NCBI GenBank assembly: GCA_035610365.1
Contig: CM069437.1
Coordinates: forward strand, 33,065,507-33,129,506
Direction of reading: 5' to 3'
Length of the DNA stretch: 64,000 bases
Origin: Aquatica leii
Lineage: Eukaryota > Arthropoda > Insecta > Coleoptera > Lampyridae
In this document: piece by piece, positions 22,741 through 34,989 of the stretch
Layout of the letters: the number at the start of each line of letters is the position of its first letter
Numbering within the stretch: position 1 is the first letter of the stretch
Notes under the pieces: generated by a model
What the model was told of the DNA's origin: nothing
Database searches by the model: none
The model's input: only the letters and a program-made list of their open reading frames with translations
Made by a program: the position numbers and the translations under genes

Positions 22741-24989
22741 TGTTTCCTATTAACATATCATTTCTTCGACAGATTTTTCACGTTACGGGATACATAAAAA
22801 TGCATTTATTTCTTCTTTTTAGATTTTTTGGGTCTAGTTTAAAGAAATATATAAGAGACCTTCTGTATATAGAAAAACAAGTGTACAAGTTTACTCAATT
22901 ACATTTGAGCTACTATTGATGATGACTATGAAAAATCATGGTTTATCTTATTTTCATACTATTTTGGTTTTTCTCTGATTTCTACTCTCTCAAGAAACCG
23001 AAGTCGTCAGTGCCAGAGAGTCACTCGAATTGAACGATTGTTATATAGTAAAATACTTCTTATCAATATTTTTACGTGTTGTTTATTTAAAATCATTGCT
23101 TATTTTTTATAGTATTTTGAATATTTCTAAGATCTTCAGTTTTGGAATTTACACAGTTTTTAGGTAGGTATATTAAAAATCGCATTTTTGGAAATTTCCA
23201 ATAGTTTTGTTCTAACATTTTTGGACTTTGTTTTTAATAACGTTTAAACAAACGATAACGTCGACAAAATACTTCAACTAAGTGTTTTTATTTGCGACGT
23301 TACAACTATCTACTCGTACTATTGCGTTATCTATCAATGTTGACAACAGCATCAAAATAATGTTAATTTTTTCTTTGTTCCCGTACGGTTTCTATGGATC
23401 GATACGAATACTATATTAATTACATGCGAAAAAAAACGTTAAGTGTAAGTTAAACATTATAGACTACGATAATTTTTATTAATTTTGAAGTAAACACGTG
23501 CTGTCAATATTATCTAAAGTTGTCATATTATGTGTAGCGAAGCGATATAAATTACCACCTACTTGAATGATCGAATTTACGTAAGCAGAAACTACAAAAT
23601 AATTTACAATGAAATTATAAAACTAGTAATCAATGATACGAAAAATTACAGTGAAGGAATGATTTTTTTCCACGTCAGACATTAAGCAATAATGAAAATG
23701 AAAGTTAAAGGTAACGTGAAATTGATTTAGGGAAAAAATCAAAATTAGGTGCTTTCACTTTATTGGATTACTTAAGGTCAACAAGTTACGGATGATTTGT
23801 CAACAATGTAAGTGGAAGTTGAAATTGATTTGCAATTTTAATTTTAAACAAATGCTAATGTTTGATCAACTATGCAAAATTTGAAAGAAACTGTTTACTT
23901 TAGTACTTAAAAAACTAACCATTTCCTGACATTTACTTTTATGAATATTGTTTTGAAAATCGCCGTGTTTAACTTACGCCCAAAAAAGTGGTTAATGTTG
24001 ATTGAAAGGTGTAAAAAGTAATCTTCATTTTTTTACAATTATTTCTCGGAAGTGTTTTCTAAACATCGATTAATTAAACTCACGTGTCTGACTAATGACA
24101 CCAACCTTGACGAGAATTTGCTACTCTAATATTTACAAACAATTTGAATGGAGGACCTTCAATGAAATCATATTCAAGAGAGCACACCAATACTTTACTC
24201 GTTTTTGGCGATCTTGGCATTTTTACAAAATCATTTTTTGTTGATCACGGCGATGTTTAGAAATCTTTCCTTCTTAAAAAAAATGATTTATTTGCTGTAG
24301 TTCTGAATGCTAATTTAATTCTTGCATAGTTTTTTAGTTTTGTTCATTCTCAACCACACCCATTTTGTTTTTTGCAGCTAAAATAAATAAGTCTTCATAG
24401 AGGTTTAAATATACAAGGCGTTCTAGGATGTGATGTGAATTAGCAAATTTCTTTTATATTTGGAGTTATTGTAATCGGTTTCTATGATTTTTTTCGAAAA
24501 ATATGCTGATTTGTAGTGTTGTAGCAAATGCAAAAGAAAGTGTTGTAGACATTAAAATCGGCAACACTACATGAATCTATAAAATACTGTGTTGTTGAAT
24601 AATAAAAACTTAGTTAACGTTGCAAAAGAAAAAATAGTTTATAACAAGTTTTTGAGAAAACTTGTAATAGTATTAAACTCTTCAATACAGGCCTAAAACA
24701 ACAATGTTGTTGGGTTGCAAATTGAGACCAAATTAAAATAAAGTTATTTTAGAAAATACTTGTTTATTTCTATTTTTGAGATATATCACAACAAATGTCA
24801 AATCATATCGCAATATCTTCTGAACGTGGTAAAATAACCAAGTTCTGTTCGACACCAAAACTTGCTTCTTGAAAAACTAAAAAAGTAGATTTTACCCTAT
24901 TGATTGGAGTGGCCACCAAAATTGAAAAAAACAATTTTTTGAACGGAATTGATTTTATTAGTAAAGATAGTTATTGCAGTATGACCCAA
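22741..24989. other. Non-coding stretch, 2.2 kb
   Basis: AT-rich; no gene, tandem array or inverted termini recognised. Confidence 0.4.
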
Positions 24990-25625
24990 ACAATACTGAA
25001 TTTTTAATTTTTTGATTTATTTGAGAAGTGCATATTATAGTTCATCGATGATTTGTGGTGACATTTTGAAGACGGCATCTTTTGCCATGTCGATAAACCG
25101 TGCAATGATTTTGGTTTTGAAGAAATTGACAAACTGCATCAGCAGTATGACTGTCGTGCTGAAAGATTTGGTCTAGAACTGCCAAATTACGTGTACGACG
25201 TAGACCAGGACGTTAAAATTTCTAGGTATCGCTGTTGCACTATGTAAAGCAATTTTTTGAATTTCGTCAGGTCTGGCAAATCCTAGAATTCGATTTGTGC
25301 GCCAATTCACATGGCTCCACAAATGAAAATGTATATCGTCTGAAAACCATGCATTCAGAATTTTCATACTGTAACGCGAGAACTATGACGCAATATTCCT
25401 CTCTAACTAAGGTGTATCTAAATAACATACAAAATGCATCCAACTCCTTGAGGGTTATTTTCAAAAAAAAAATTTTTAACCGAGTTGCAACGATGTCTTC
25501 GCTGGCTGACTTTTGGTTTTACTAAGATCTGCTCAAACACGTGTTTATGGTTATTGATGATGTCAACTGTCCTGGGACGCCCAAACCTTTAAAATTACGG
25601 CAACGTTTATTAAACTGTTGCGTGA
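24990..25625 (-). pseudogene. Tc1/mariner-like (DDE_3) transposase remnant
   Basis: WFSDDIHFHLWSHVNWRTNR (near 25360-25300) matches the FSDE-x-HFHL-x-G-x-VN block that carries the first catalytic acidic residue. FQHDSHTADAVCQFLQ (near 25155-25110) corresponds to the QQDGATxHTA block with the second aspartate. Upstream, a GRP-like hinge and QRRHRCNSVK resemble the N-terminal linker. The blocks are in different frames, with stops between them, and the intervening 60 or so residues are shortened. Such enzymes insert at TA. Termini were not found. Confidence 0.65.
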
Positions 25626-25639
25626 ATTAATCACAAACG

Positions 25640-25945
25640 TATCGCAACACATGCACCATTTCGTCGGCCGATTACGTATGAGCGAACATAATACTCCTAA
25701 TTCTTTTTAATTTTGAAAAAGATCGTTCGCAGTAGTAACCATCAGAGTCAAGTAAATAAGTTTATAAAATAATTGCAGGTTCTAAGAGGTTTGTTTGGAT
25801 TTAATGAGTTACTTCTGCTTCAAACTCATTTTTTACATCTTTCGTATATGTATGAATAAACTGTGAGGCGATGTTTTTACTGTTTCTGGAAAACTGCTTA
25901 TATGTGGCCAAAAAGATTAGATTAATGTCTGTTTTTTTATTGAGT
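25640..25945 (-). pseudogene. hAT (ZMYM1-like) C-terminal fragment
   Basis: The minus strand reads FLATYKQFSRNSKNIASQFI, TYTKDVKNEFEAEV and, after a stop and frame change, CERSFSKLKRIRSIM. The last matches the xERSFSKLKxIKxxLRSTM segment of the hAT dimerisation domain, which holds transposase subunits together. It lies directly upstream of, and in the same orientation as, the Tc1/mariner remnant, and is not functionally linked to it. Confidence 0.6.
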
Positions 25946-26866
25946 GACGACTGTCAATAAGCAAAAATGTCCTACTTTGGAAGGGTTGATCAAGTCGAAA
26001 CTGTCGTTACTTAAAATAGAGTTGTAGAAATAATTAAGCAAGCTGTTTTTTATTGATTGATTTATTGATGACACTTACTTAAAACTTCGAGTTTCTCTTG
26101 AATAACAGATATGAGCTCAGTTGAAACCTCTGAAAAACTTAATTCCATGGTTCCAGTTTTTTTAGTTTTTACGAGTACTTTAACTTGTCTGTCTTTTTAG
26201 AGCGTTCTCAATATTTATGGAGGACTGAAGTTGCATCTGTTTGGTCACACTATCTAGAGCTAGGATAGCGAAATTTCATGACAGGCTAATGAATAATATT
26301 TACATGTTTTTCTGCTTTTACCACACGATAAAGAACTTTTTGCCAGTACTGTCGTTTTCTTTGTACTTTATCGATAAGAGCACAATCGATACGAGCATTC
26401 TTTTTCTCTCAACATTTCGTAAAAAGATTGTGTTTGATCTCTAACATGTAGTTGCAAAAATATCTTAACCGCCACATGACGCGCAGGAGTAGTAAAAAGA
26501 AACAAAAACGACTAATCGCGGTTAAGTCGTCCCGTAGTCAACAGTGCCCATCTGTTGCAGCGTTTATGTAAATTAATTGCTGTAAATAATGTAGTATTAG
26601 CATTGAATAATAAATGTAAGAAGAAATGCAACTTAAGGGGCGATATCGTATCGACTGCTTGGATCGAGATATAGAGGTCGCCACGTTCGTATTGGATCGA
26701 GATTTTTCAGTTCTTGCGTGTCTGTCGACTTGTAAACTTCGGAATTGAATTGAAAGTTTTTCTTGGGTTAACATTGCGATACGATTTTTGAAATTCTGGT
26801 AGTAGTAATGTTTGTTTGAACTTTTGTTTAGTTTAAGTGTAAATATATTATTGATTTATTTTTAAA
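25946..26866. other. Non-coding stretch
   Basis: The minus-strand frame at 26538-26774 has no recognised motif. The right part is the presumed 5' flank of the THAP exon. Confidence 0.4.
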
Positions 26867-27139
26867 ATGGGAAAAGTTACAGATCACGGTTGTGTTTATA
26901 TTAATTGTGAAAATAATAATACCGAAAACAAAGGTACTAGTTTTCTTAAGTTTTTTATTAGTGATAAAGTGCGTGCTAAAGAATGTTAGAAAAACTGTGG
27001 AAATATAAACATTGCCACAATGGACTTGGAAGATTTAAAACAAAAGAAGATTTGTGAGAAGCATCTTCGGAGATAATGTATAACAACAAAAGGAAATTTT
27101 AAACACACTGCAGTTCTTGTTCTACACCTTCAATCAGGT
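26867..27139 (+). pseudogene. THAP-domain exon of a P-element-like or THAP transposase gene
   Basis: From ATG at 26867 the reading gives MGKVTDHGCVYINC, FLKFF, NCGNINIATMDLED and KKICEKHL. This is the C-x(2-4)-C ... C-x2-H layout of the THAP zinc finger, a site-specific DNA-binding domain of about 80-90 residues at the N-terminus of P-type and related transposases. The position after KEC where the domain has its invariant Trp is TAG, a likely TGG-to-TAG change. A second stop (TAA) follows HLRR. The exon ends TCAG followed by GTAAAT at 27140, a good donor site. Possible later exons lie at 28675-28800 after a TTTTTTACAG acceptor, reading EAVIVDMN and YGRKRRLLFIDDDRE, but these are unproven. Confidence 0.65.
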
Positions 27140-30100
27140 AAATATTTTTAAATTTTTTTCTACCAAACGTTTAAAAATGGTTTAAATTAGCATCGGAGAA
27201 TCTCCTTGTCCGGATTCTTATTCTTCTTGTTGCACTTAATTGTACAATAACTTAAAATAATTACTGTAAATCAGTAGATGAGATCGCTATTATTTTCTAC
27301 GATCAATGATCGCAATCATGGTATTTAGAATTAATTAGTAATCGACTGTTGCTAAAAAGTCGCTCGTGTAAAGTTAGTCATAAATCTAGCCATAAACATT
27401 CGATTTTCGTTTTCCGGGATACAATAACGTTTGGAGTATTGAAAATCAACATATCTAAGTATTTTTAATATTGTTTCTAAACAATAAGTTAATTAAAATT
27501 TGTTCATATTTAGATTTTAAAAAATATTTACAAAAATTCACAGAAAATAGATACTACTGTGATGTTTTTTCGACATGACGTGCTATTTGAATTCTGATGC
27601 AAACTTACGAACAAATAGTTTAAAGCATTAATAAACAACATATTAAAAAATAAATTCGTTCTTTCGTAAGTTAAATGTTTCTAATTGAAATTGACCCTGA
27701 AAAAATTGTTGAGTAATTAGTAATAACTCGTGTTGATATTTGTCTCAAACAAGATTTATGTATTAAAAATAAATTTGCAATTCTTTTCAAATACGTATTG
27801 TCATTTGTAGTTAATGCTTATTGTTTTTAACTTCCTGTGTTTTTATGATTTACCTTGTTGTTTATATAAAGCTAGGTTTTTCCCTAAATGCTGAATGTGT
27901 GACACAAATTTTACAAACGTTCTTTCCTAGAAGAGTTTTCTAATTCTCTTTGAAAAGAATGCATTGTTAAATTTCTGTAAACAAAAAAATATAATTCAAT
28001 GTTTAAATTCGTGTTACTTTTTATTAAGAAATCTGTATGTGGTTTAAAATTCTTACGAGTAAAAGAGCAAAGGGGTTATTTACCTACAAAATTTTACGAT
28101 TTTCCGTGAACTACCTGCATACTTAAAGTTTATTATACATTTATTAAAGTAAATATTATAGTGTTATATTAGTCTTATTTGTTTATGCGACAATTAAAAG
28201 TATTAATTTCTTTTCCACAACCGCAATTGTTATTTTATAAGCGATCAATGATTGCGATCGTTATTGTACAGACGCTCGATATCGCGATCATTATTTTGCA
28301 TAATGATCGATTCATCGTAATTGCATAATCGCTCTGGCCATTGCTTTAAATGTTTTTGTTGATGTTGGCATGTCGAATAAAAATATCGTTTTTGTAAATG
28401 TTAGGGCCGCATTTCTGTAGCACCTTGTCTAATAAATACTTAATTTTTTTAAAATAAAAAAATTATAAACAAAATTCTTTTATGTTTATTTTAGCACGCT
28501 AAAAGCACTTCAATACAAATCCAACAATACATAAAATATTTTTACAATTGTTTAAAAAATCGCAAAATTTTGAAAATACTAATACTAATTGCATTTTCAA
28601 AACTTTATTTTAAAAATACTAACAACTTAATTTAATTTTTACTTTTTGGGCTTATTTAGTATAATTTTTTACAGAAGCTGTAATTGTTGATATGAACATC
28701 AACCTAAGATACTCAAATGTAGTAGTTTCTCAAACATATGGAAGAAAACGGCGATTGTTATTTATTGATGACGATCGTGAAGACGAATAAATTTATTCTT
28801 TCTACAGCTCCAGTTCAGTAAACGAAGGTATAAGTAGACAAGCAATAATACGTAATTTTTTAATTATATGTTTTATAGTTGAAGATACGTCCTATAATAT
28901 TTTGAAGATATCGGAACGACCACAGTGTGTTCTCAAATTCGTCAAGCCGTTAAGTTTTGACTAAACTACGCAACATAGTGATACAAATGGATTCTCCGTC
29001 AAAAATCCTTTTAAAGGATTAATTGGTCAATTATTCTTTCAGAAATTTAACATTAATTTTAATTTAAAATTATTTAAATTACCAGTCCACTAATAACAAA
29101 TTCGTTTACATATGTTTCGAGCTTTAAAATAATGATGCTCATCTTCAGAAAATCTACAAAAATGTTTACAACTTTTTTAAATACAAAAATGTCATATCTT
29201 TTCCAAAATATAATTTTTTGTAAGAAAATTTGGTGTTCAGAAATATATTTACTTTCTAAATTGTTTAAGAAGATTTCAGTAAAAATAAGTGATAAATTTG
29301 ATAATCAATTTTTAAACAAAATCTAGGTCTTTCAATGGGTTCTCCTTTATCACTTTTCTCAATTTTTTAAGAAATTAAGTAAAGGTAACGATTTCAAGAT
29401 TTCTCTTTCTAATGAAATGTTTATTTAATTTTTAAGCTACTTAAAGGTAGTAAAAATAAAGCTATTTAAGCTGTATAGTTGTTTCTGAAAGGTGGTTTAC
29501 AGTTCCTTTAGAGCTTCTTTAAAACTTTGCTAGTACCACAAAGAGCTGTATAAGCCCGATTTTAATGCATTAAAGGAGCTACCTAACAGCAACATAACTG
29601 AGAAATTTTTAGCTACTTAAACGCTTCATGGAGGTTTTAGTTTTTTCACAAACCACTTAAAAGTGTTCTAAAGAGTAACTTTAAAAGCTAAAGTAGTTAT
29701 AAAAAACCGGTTTTAGCTGCAATTTGCCCACTGGGAAATTCTTCAATTACTACAGTTCATTTATATTAAAATATCAAATAATTTTTTGTTGAACTAGCAA
29801 ACCAATTTCAATTACGATTTTAAACTTAAATTTTTTATATTTGTTTCTAAATTGCACCATCTTCCTTTTAAAATAATTAACATTTAACATTTTGTAAAAC
29901 TTACATTTTTTAATTATCTAGTTACAAATTTTTAGATTTGAGATTGTTCGAAAAAATGTAAGTTAAAAACTTTTTGTAATCTTAACTTTTTATAAGTTTT
30001 ATAATTTATTATTAGTGGATTGGTAATTTGAATAATTTAAAAATTGACGAATAATAACAATAAATCCCCCTAACAATTTTCTTTTAATTTAATTTGCATT

Positions 30101-30566
30101 GTTTTAGTTATTTCTGTTTTCGATTTATATTTTACAAAAATAAATAAATATTTGAATATACATATTTTTTGTTTTCTTAAATATAAAGCATGATATTGTT
30201 TAAGTTTATTTGACATTGACTTGTGTCGTAACAATACAAGCTATTGTTTATGATATTAACCTGTTTTGAACAGGTAAACGGTAAAGTAAACACAAATATA
30301 ACAAAAGTTCTAACTGGTACTTCATAAGAAATAAGTAAGTTCGCAAAATAGAAACCACGATTTTGCAGATGGCAGCAGGTATTAGTTTATTAGTTTATGA
30401 AAAGAGGGGGTACAGACGGGTAAAAAAAAGAGAAACAAGAGAGATAAAACTACAGTACGATTTTTAACACACTAGTTGCGCCTCTTCTTAAATTATTACT
30501 CAATGGTATTAGTTAATAAAATGTATTTTTGCTTGTTCTTAATGATTACCCTTTATCGCTAAAAAA
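27140..30566. other. Non-coding stretch with two GATC-rich palindromic patches
   Basis: Very AT-rich. Patches with CGATCAATGAT occur at 27300-27318 and 28241-28260, and other GATC motifs run to about 28330. The right end (up to 30566) should contain the 5' LTR of the Ty3-like element, but I could not set its start. The frame at 29132-29326 (+) is not recognised. Confidence 0.4.
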
Positions 30567-30583
30567 TGGTGACTCCGACGTGA
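30567..30583 (+). other. Primer-binding site, tRNA-Trp type
   Basis: TGGTGACTCCGACGTGA agrees with the TGGTGACCCCGACGTGA site of CsRn1-lineage retrotransposons, which is complementary to the 3' end of tRNA-Trp, at 16 of 17 positions. It places the end of the 5' LTR near 30566. Confidence 0.75.
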
Positions 30584-30654
30584 TGTGATAAAAAACGTGA
30601 ATTTTTGTTAACGATTAGCGGTGTGTGTTTAAGGTACCAGTCAATTAAGTAGCT

Positions 30655-31120
30655 GCAACCACAGTGTTGCTACCTTTATTCTGGGGCAACAAAGCCGAAT
30701 TATGGTTTTCCATGGCAGAGTTCCCCAAAAATAACACGTGAAGATACAAAATTTTACCACGTTATTTCAGTGCTGCCATCGGAAACTGCAAGTGAAGTTT
30801 TTGATGTTATCACCAAGTCAACATACGACACTCCCTATTTTGGTCTAAAGAGTGCTATAATATCTTGTACATCCCTCACGGAGACCCAAAAGTTACAACA
30901 ACTAATAGCAGGTCTGGAAATAGGAAACTGTGAGCCATCGCAATTATTGCGACACATGCGGTCATTAATAAGTAGCCGACAGGCAATAGATGAAAGGGCT
31001 CTGACAAAACTGTGCTTACAGTAGATGCCAATTGCCATACAATCAATTCTAGTATTACTGACGCTAAGTTTAGATCACCGTGGCGACAAATTTTTTGAAA
31101 CCAAGTCATCCGCAATTGGA
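30655..31120 (+). pseudogene. Gag remnant of the Ty3-like element
   Basis: Fragments in order are a FWGNKAELWF-like block, EDTKFYHVISVLPSETASEV (frame-shifted from it), KLQQLIAGLEIGNCEPSQLL and LRHMRSLI. The spacing fits the capsid region of CsRn1-type gag, where FW.....LWF, a KF.xVxxxL helix and a G-x-x-x-PSQ-x-LRxM block are conserved. A TAG at 31022-31024 ends the longest frame just before the next expected block (MPIAIQSIL). This protein packages the element RNA; this copy cannot be made. Confidence 0.7.
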
Positions 31121-31439
31121 CCGGTAAGCGCATATCCGGAAACAGCACCAACATAGCATTAGCGCCATCTACGGACAACACGTCAAACGATTTTATTCGT
31201 CATGTGATAAAAAGAATTGACGTCTTAAAACCAAAGATGATCCGGCAACGAAGCTCGAGTAAAAACAAGTACCATCAACACAGAAGCAAAATCAGAAATA
31301 GAGATGACTATTGCTGATACCACATACTAGCACATGGTCAGAAGATGTGACCACCGTGTTCTTACAATTCCAAAACGTTACATTCACATAGAGGCAATAG
31401 CGACATCTATATGTAATTCACATCATATACTTTTTATTA

Positions 31440-31686
31440 GCGATAAAAAATTAAATATTTAACAGATGCTGGTGCAGACTTAAGTGTGTTACTATTTAAG
31501 TTCCGTGATAAATACTCTCGGTTTGAATTACAATCGGCTAGTGGTACACGAATTAAAACTTACGGTGAAAAAACAATCGTTTTAGATTTAGGGTTACGTA
31601 AGGCATATTCTTGCACTTTTGTGACAACAGACGTGACCGATGCCATTATTGGTGCAGATTTTTTTAAATGTTATTGGTGGACATAA
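31440..31686 (+). pseudogene. Retropepsin-like protease remnant
   Basis: TDAGADLSVL is the aspartic protease active-site block, with DAG in place of the usual DTG. LDLGLRKAYSCTFVTTDV and IIGADFFKCY follow; the latter matches the family's ILGxDFL block near the end of the domain. It sits between gag and RT as expected. Stops just before and after leave it unconnected. Confidence 0.75.
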
Positions 31687-31779
31687 CTAATCAAAAGCTC
31701 CTTGACATTCAAATAAGCCTTAGTGTACGGTGCTTCGTGAAACAAATAAAGGAAGGATGTTACTGAGAAAATATCCTGA

Positions 31780-32960
31780 CCTCGTTAGGCCTACCAGCAA
31801 GCTTCGCGACGTTCAGCAAACCACGGAGACTAGCACCAGAAAAATTTCAAATAACACGTCAAAAATTCAAGGAGGTTCTAGAAATTGGAATAATACAACC
31901 TTTTTCTTTCCAATGGTCGAGTCTATTGCGTTTAAACCAAAAGAAGTCTGGAGCTTGGAAAGCTTGCGGTGATTTTTGGTTATCAAATAGAAGCACCGTT
32001 CCTGGTCGATATCCGATTCCACATGTACAGGATTTCACAGATAACCTAAGCGGCAAAAAATATTCTCATCAATAAACTTGATTAAAACATGCTATCAGAT
32101 AGTCACCTGACCGTCCCAAAACGGCTATAAGCATTCCATTTGGTCTATTTATTCTATGGACTTCATGCGGGTTAAGAAACGCAGCACAAACGTTTCAGCG
32201 TTTTATTGGCCAAGTCATGCATGAACTACACTTGGATGCCTGGATGATATAGTTATTACTTCGACAACACAGGCAGAACATCTAGAACATATAGATCAAG
32301 TGCTAGCACGGATAAATCAACCGGGTATCGTTATCAATCTAAATAAATGCATATTTGGAGTTTCAGAAATCGATTTCTTAGAAGTACGAGTATCAGCAAA
32401 AGGTACAACTCCCCGAAAGGAAAAAGTTGCTATAATACAAAGCTTACACTTCCCCAAGACGTCGATGGAATTTCAGAGATTTCTTGGAACGGTAAGTTAC
32501 CTAAAGCAGCTGAAACCCAAAAACCACTAAATGCTTTGTGAAAGAAGAAACATACCAAGCATCCCGAATGAGCAAGCACTGCAGGCATTGAAAAAGTGCA
32601 AAGAAGATATGGTAAGGACGGCAGCTGCATCAAGGACAGCCATTGGACGGGTTTTACAGCAAGCAAAATATGGTGCAGTTAAACCCATAAAATTTTATTT
32701 GAAAAAGTTGACACCAACGTAACAAAATCACAGTACGTATGATCGTGAGTTGTGGGCAATTTACAGGAGACTATCTCATTTCCAACATTACCTAGAAGGT
32801 AGAAATTTTATAATATATTGCGACCACAAATTTTTATTGTATGTCTTTTACAAAAAAAAACGGATAAATGCAGTCCCAAATTCAGTACGTATATTAAATT
32901 CTAGCAGATGCATTGTCTCGTATAGCTTCTGTAACAACATCTAAAATCAATCTACAATCA
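31780..32960 (+). pseudogene. Reverse transcriptase-RNase H remnant
   Basis: Fragments in three frames include a WRACGDFW-like stretch (31950), VPGRYPIPHVQDF (32000), NAAQTFQRF (32180), CLDDIVITS (32237-32263) and FLGTVSYLKQL (32480). CLDD is the catalytic YLDD/YVDD box with Tyr changed to Cys. RNase H follows with TAAASRTAIGRVLQQ (32620), STYDRELWAIYRRLSHFQHY (32733-32793) and IYCDHKFLLY. The enzyme would copy element RNA into DNA. Confidence 0.75.
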
Positions 32961-33039
32961 TTTTTGGATGCATAAGAAGCTGATGAGTAGCTAGACAACT
33001 GAAGCTTGAAAATAAATACAGCTTCTCCAGACAAGCAGT

Positions 33040-33720
33040 TACATTGTCCGACATCATGTTATGGTATGAGACAACAAATGGTAATATGCTTTACATACCA
33101 CCACAGTTTGGAAGGAATGTAACCAAACTGGTTCCCAACTTAGCACATCGTGGGGTTAGAAACACAGTAAAACAAGCAACCCAAATAAAGAAAGCAACGG
33201 CGAGATGGGTTGTCAGAAAGCAAAGATTCAAAGCCACACTAAGGCTCATCTTGGTACCTTCCAAAACACAGATACTCGTTTCACACATGTTCAGCTAGAT
33301 ATTGTGAGACCGCTTTTACCTTCTGACGGTTTCTAATACATGCTGACAATGATAGACCGTTTTGTTTACAGAAGCAGTTTCAATCAGAGATATTACAGCC
33401 GAGACCTGTGCCTAAGCCTTTATTGACCACAATTTGGAGTACCGGTTACGATTACCACTGACAGAGAGGCTCAATTTGAATCTGCTTTGTTCACATTACT
33501 AAAGAATCTAACTGGAATTAACAGAGTTCTAACTGCTTTCCATACATACATACTGCTTGGTACCACCGTCTCTCTAAAAATACTCGAGTCTTTAACAATT
33601 CTGTTAACACTCTATCTACCCCAGTGAATGCAAACTTCTTGCCTTATCAAAAAACCAGCGTAGTTTTGAATGTGCTAACAATGATAACATTAAAGAAGTA
33701 ATGGCTAAAAATTGCTCTAT
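33040..33720 (+). pseudogene. Integrase core remnant
   Basis: FTHVQLDIVRPLLPSDGF (33283-33336) carries the first catalytic Asp (usually DIVGPLP), and TIDREAQFESALF or TTDREAQFESALF (33457-33495) carries the second. The YHPxxxGxxER segment with the glutamate is not readable. An upstream arm (WYETTNGNMLYIPP) resembles the zinc-binding domain. Inactive. Confidence 0.65.
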
Positions 33721-33724
33721 GGAA

Positions 33725-34985
33725 CTCAAATAGCCTAGTGCAACATAAAGAACTAATAATCTTTCTTCACTAACATCTAATAGACATACTTTTAATTAGA
33801 GCTCTCACTTATATATCATACTTTTGGATACCCAATTACAAATTTTATTAGACCAATCATTCTGACAATGTAGCTTATGCTGGTTTGGAAAGGACTAAAT
33901 TCAAGCTACATTAATTCGTCAAGTTCACAGCACTACCGTACCGTACAACATAACACTATATTGTCCGGCTGGCTATAACTTTAAATAAAAAAGAAAACTT
34001 TTTAGACTTTTACAACTCTTGGTTCCAAATTTATATCTGGTGGGAATTATAATTATAAGAAAAAATCATATATTCTTACCCACGGGCTTTCCAACCTGGC
34101 CGACTCATTTAAATAAAATACCAGACTTTTAGGATTTTTTTCTGATAAATGGTATTACTCGCTCCTACACGGATATAGAATCGACCTATGAACTGTCTTT
34201 GAACGACACGTTTGTAATTGCAACAGTTACCACATCAGTAGTAAATATTAAAAAGATACCCAGACTACACAACTTAAGGACTGACTGGGAAGACTATTAG
34301 CCAAAATCAATGAAACTGTGGGTCTAAAAGTATCCTTTAAAGACACCGCACGGTTAGAGAAAGCAAGAAATACAACCAGCAGCAAGCCATGCAACACCGA
34401 AATTGAAAAAAAACACTTTAAATAAAAAAACTGATCAAAAAGAAGAGAAAAGCAAAATGGCATTGATTTCATTCGCCAGGAGACAAAAGTATATACGATT
34501 AATTAAATAACAAACCCAAAGCTAAGATAAAGAAATGCAAGGTATATACTAATCTCTATGGTCACGTCAATCCAATATGGAAACCAGTAAATGCTTCCGC
34601 AAACACAAGCTAAATCCTTAATCACTACAAATATTCCAACACCTGGAAGTTGTGGTAGAATTAACAAGGAATCGACGCACCTAAAGAAGTTATAAACCAA
34701 ATCGACCAAATACCGAAGAATCACGCGGATTCGACCAAATAACACCAACAATGCTTAAAGAACTTCATAGAAAAGTAATTCTACTCTTCACTTACATATT
34801 TAATGGAACACTCCTTTTACACTGTTGGTCTACTCAGCTAAAGTAATTTTAATAGCTTGTTAAAAATCTACACAAAGTTTTGTCAAACAGACCTATGAGT
34901 ATTATATCTACCATTTCCAAAATTTTAGAAAAACAATACCTCCAAAGCTTTCTCTCAAGGACGCTCCAACTGTAATGTTGGGGTG
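33725..34985 (+). pseudogene. Jockey-type LINE fragment: endonuclease end and RT start
   Basis: Visible in several frames are YNSWFQIYIWW or LGSKFISGGNYN (34000-34050, the endonuclease GGDFNAKH block) and IESTYELSLNDTFVIATVTT (34170-34230, the block with the SDHxPV motif, here decayed). RLHNLRTDW follows (34267). The RT start continues with FDQITPTMLKEL-like text, VILLFTYIFN and the block SNRPMSIISTISKILEK, which equals the usual SYRPISLLxxxxKxxEK. Similarity ends near 34985 where a hAT fragment begins, so the RT catalytic core is missing. The insertion order relative to the Ty3-like element is unclear. Confidence 0.65.
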
Positions 34986-34989
34986 CTCT

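Larger units (their letters stand above)
30567..33720 (+). mobile_element. Ty3-like (CsRn1-type) LTR retrotransposon remnant
   Basis: Primer-binding site, gag, protease, reverse transcriptase-RNase H and integrase remnants follow one another in the order PR-RT-RH-IN that defines the Ty3 group. Every segment has stops and frameshifts. A 3' LTR was not found. Similarity stops near 33720, where a Jockey fragment begins, so the 3' end appears lost. Confidence 0.8.

Noticed and set aside
33950-34250. 3' LTR of the Ty3-like element
   Set aside because: The sequence here reads as Jockey endonuclease, and no match to the region before the primer-binding site at 30567 was seen.
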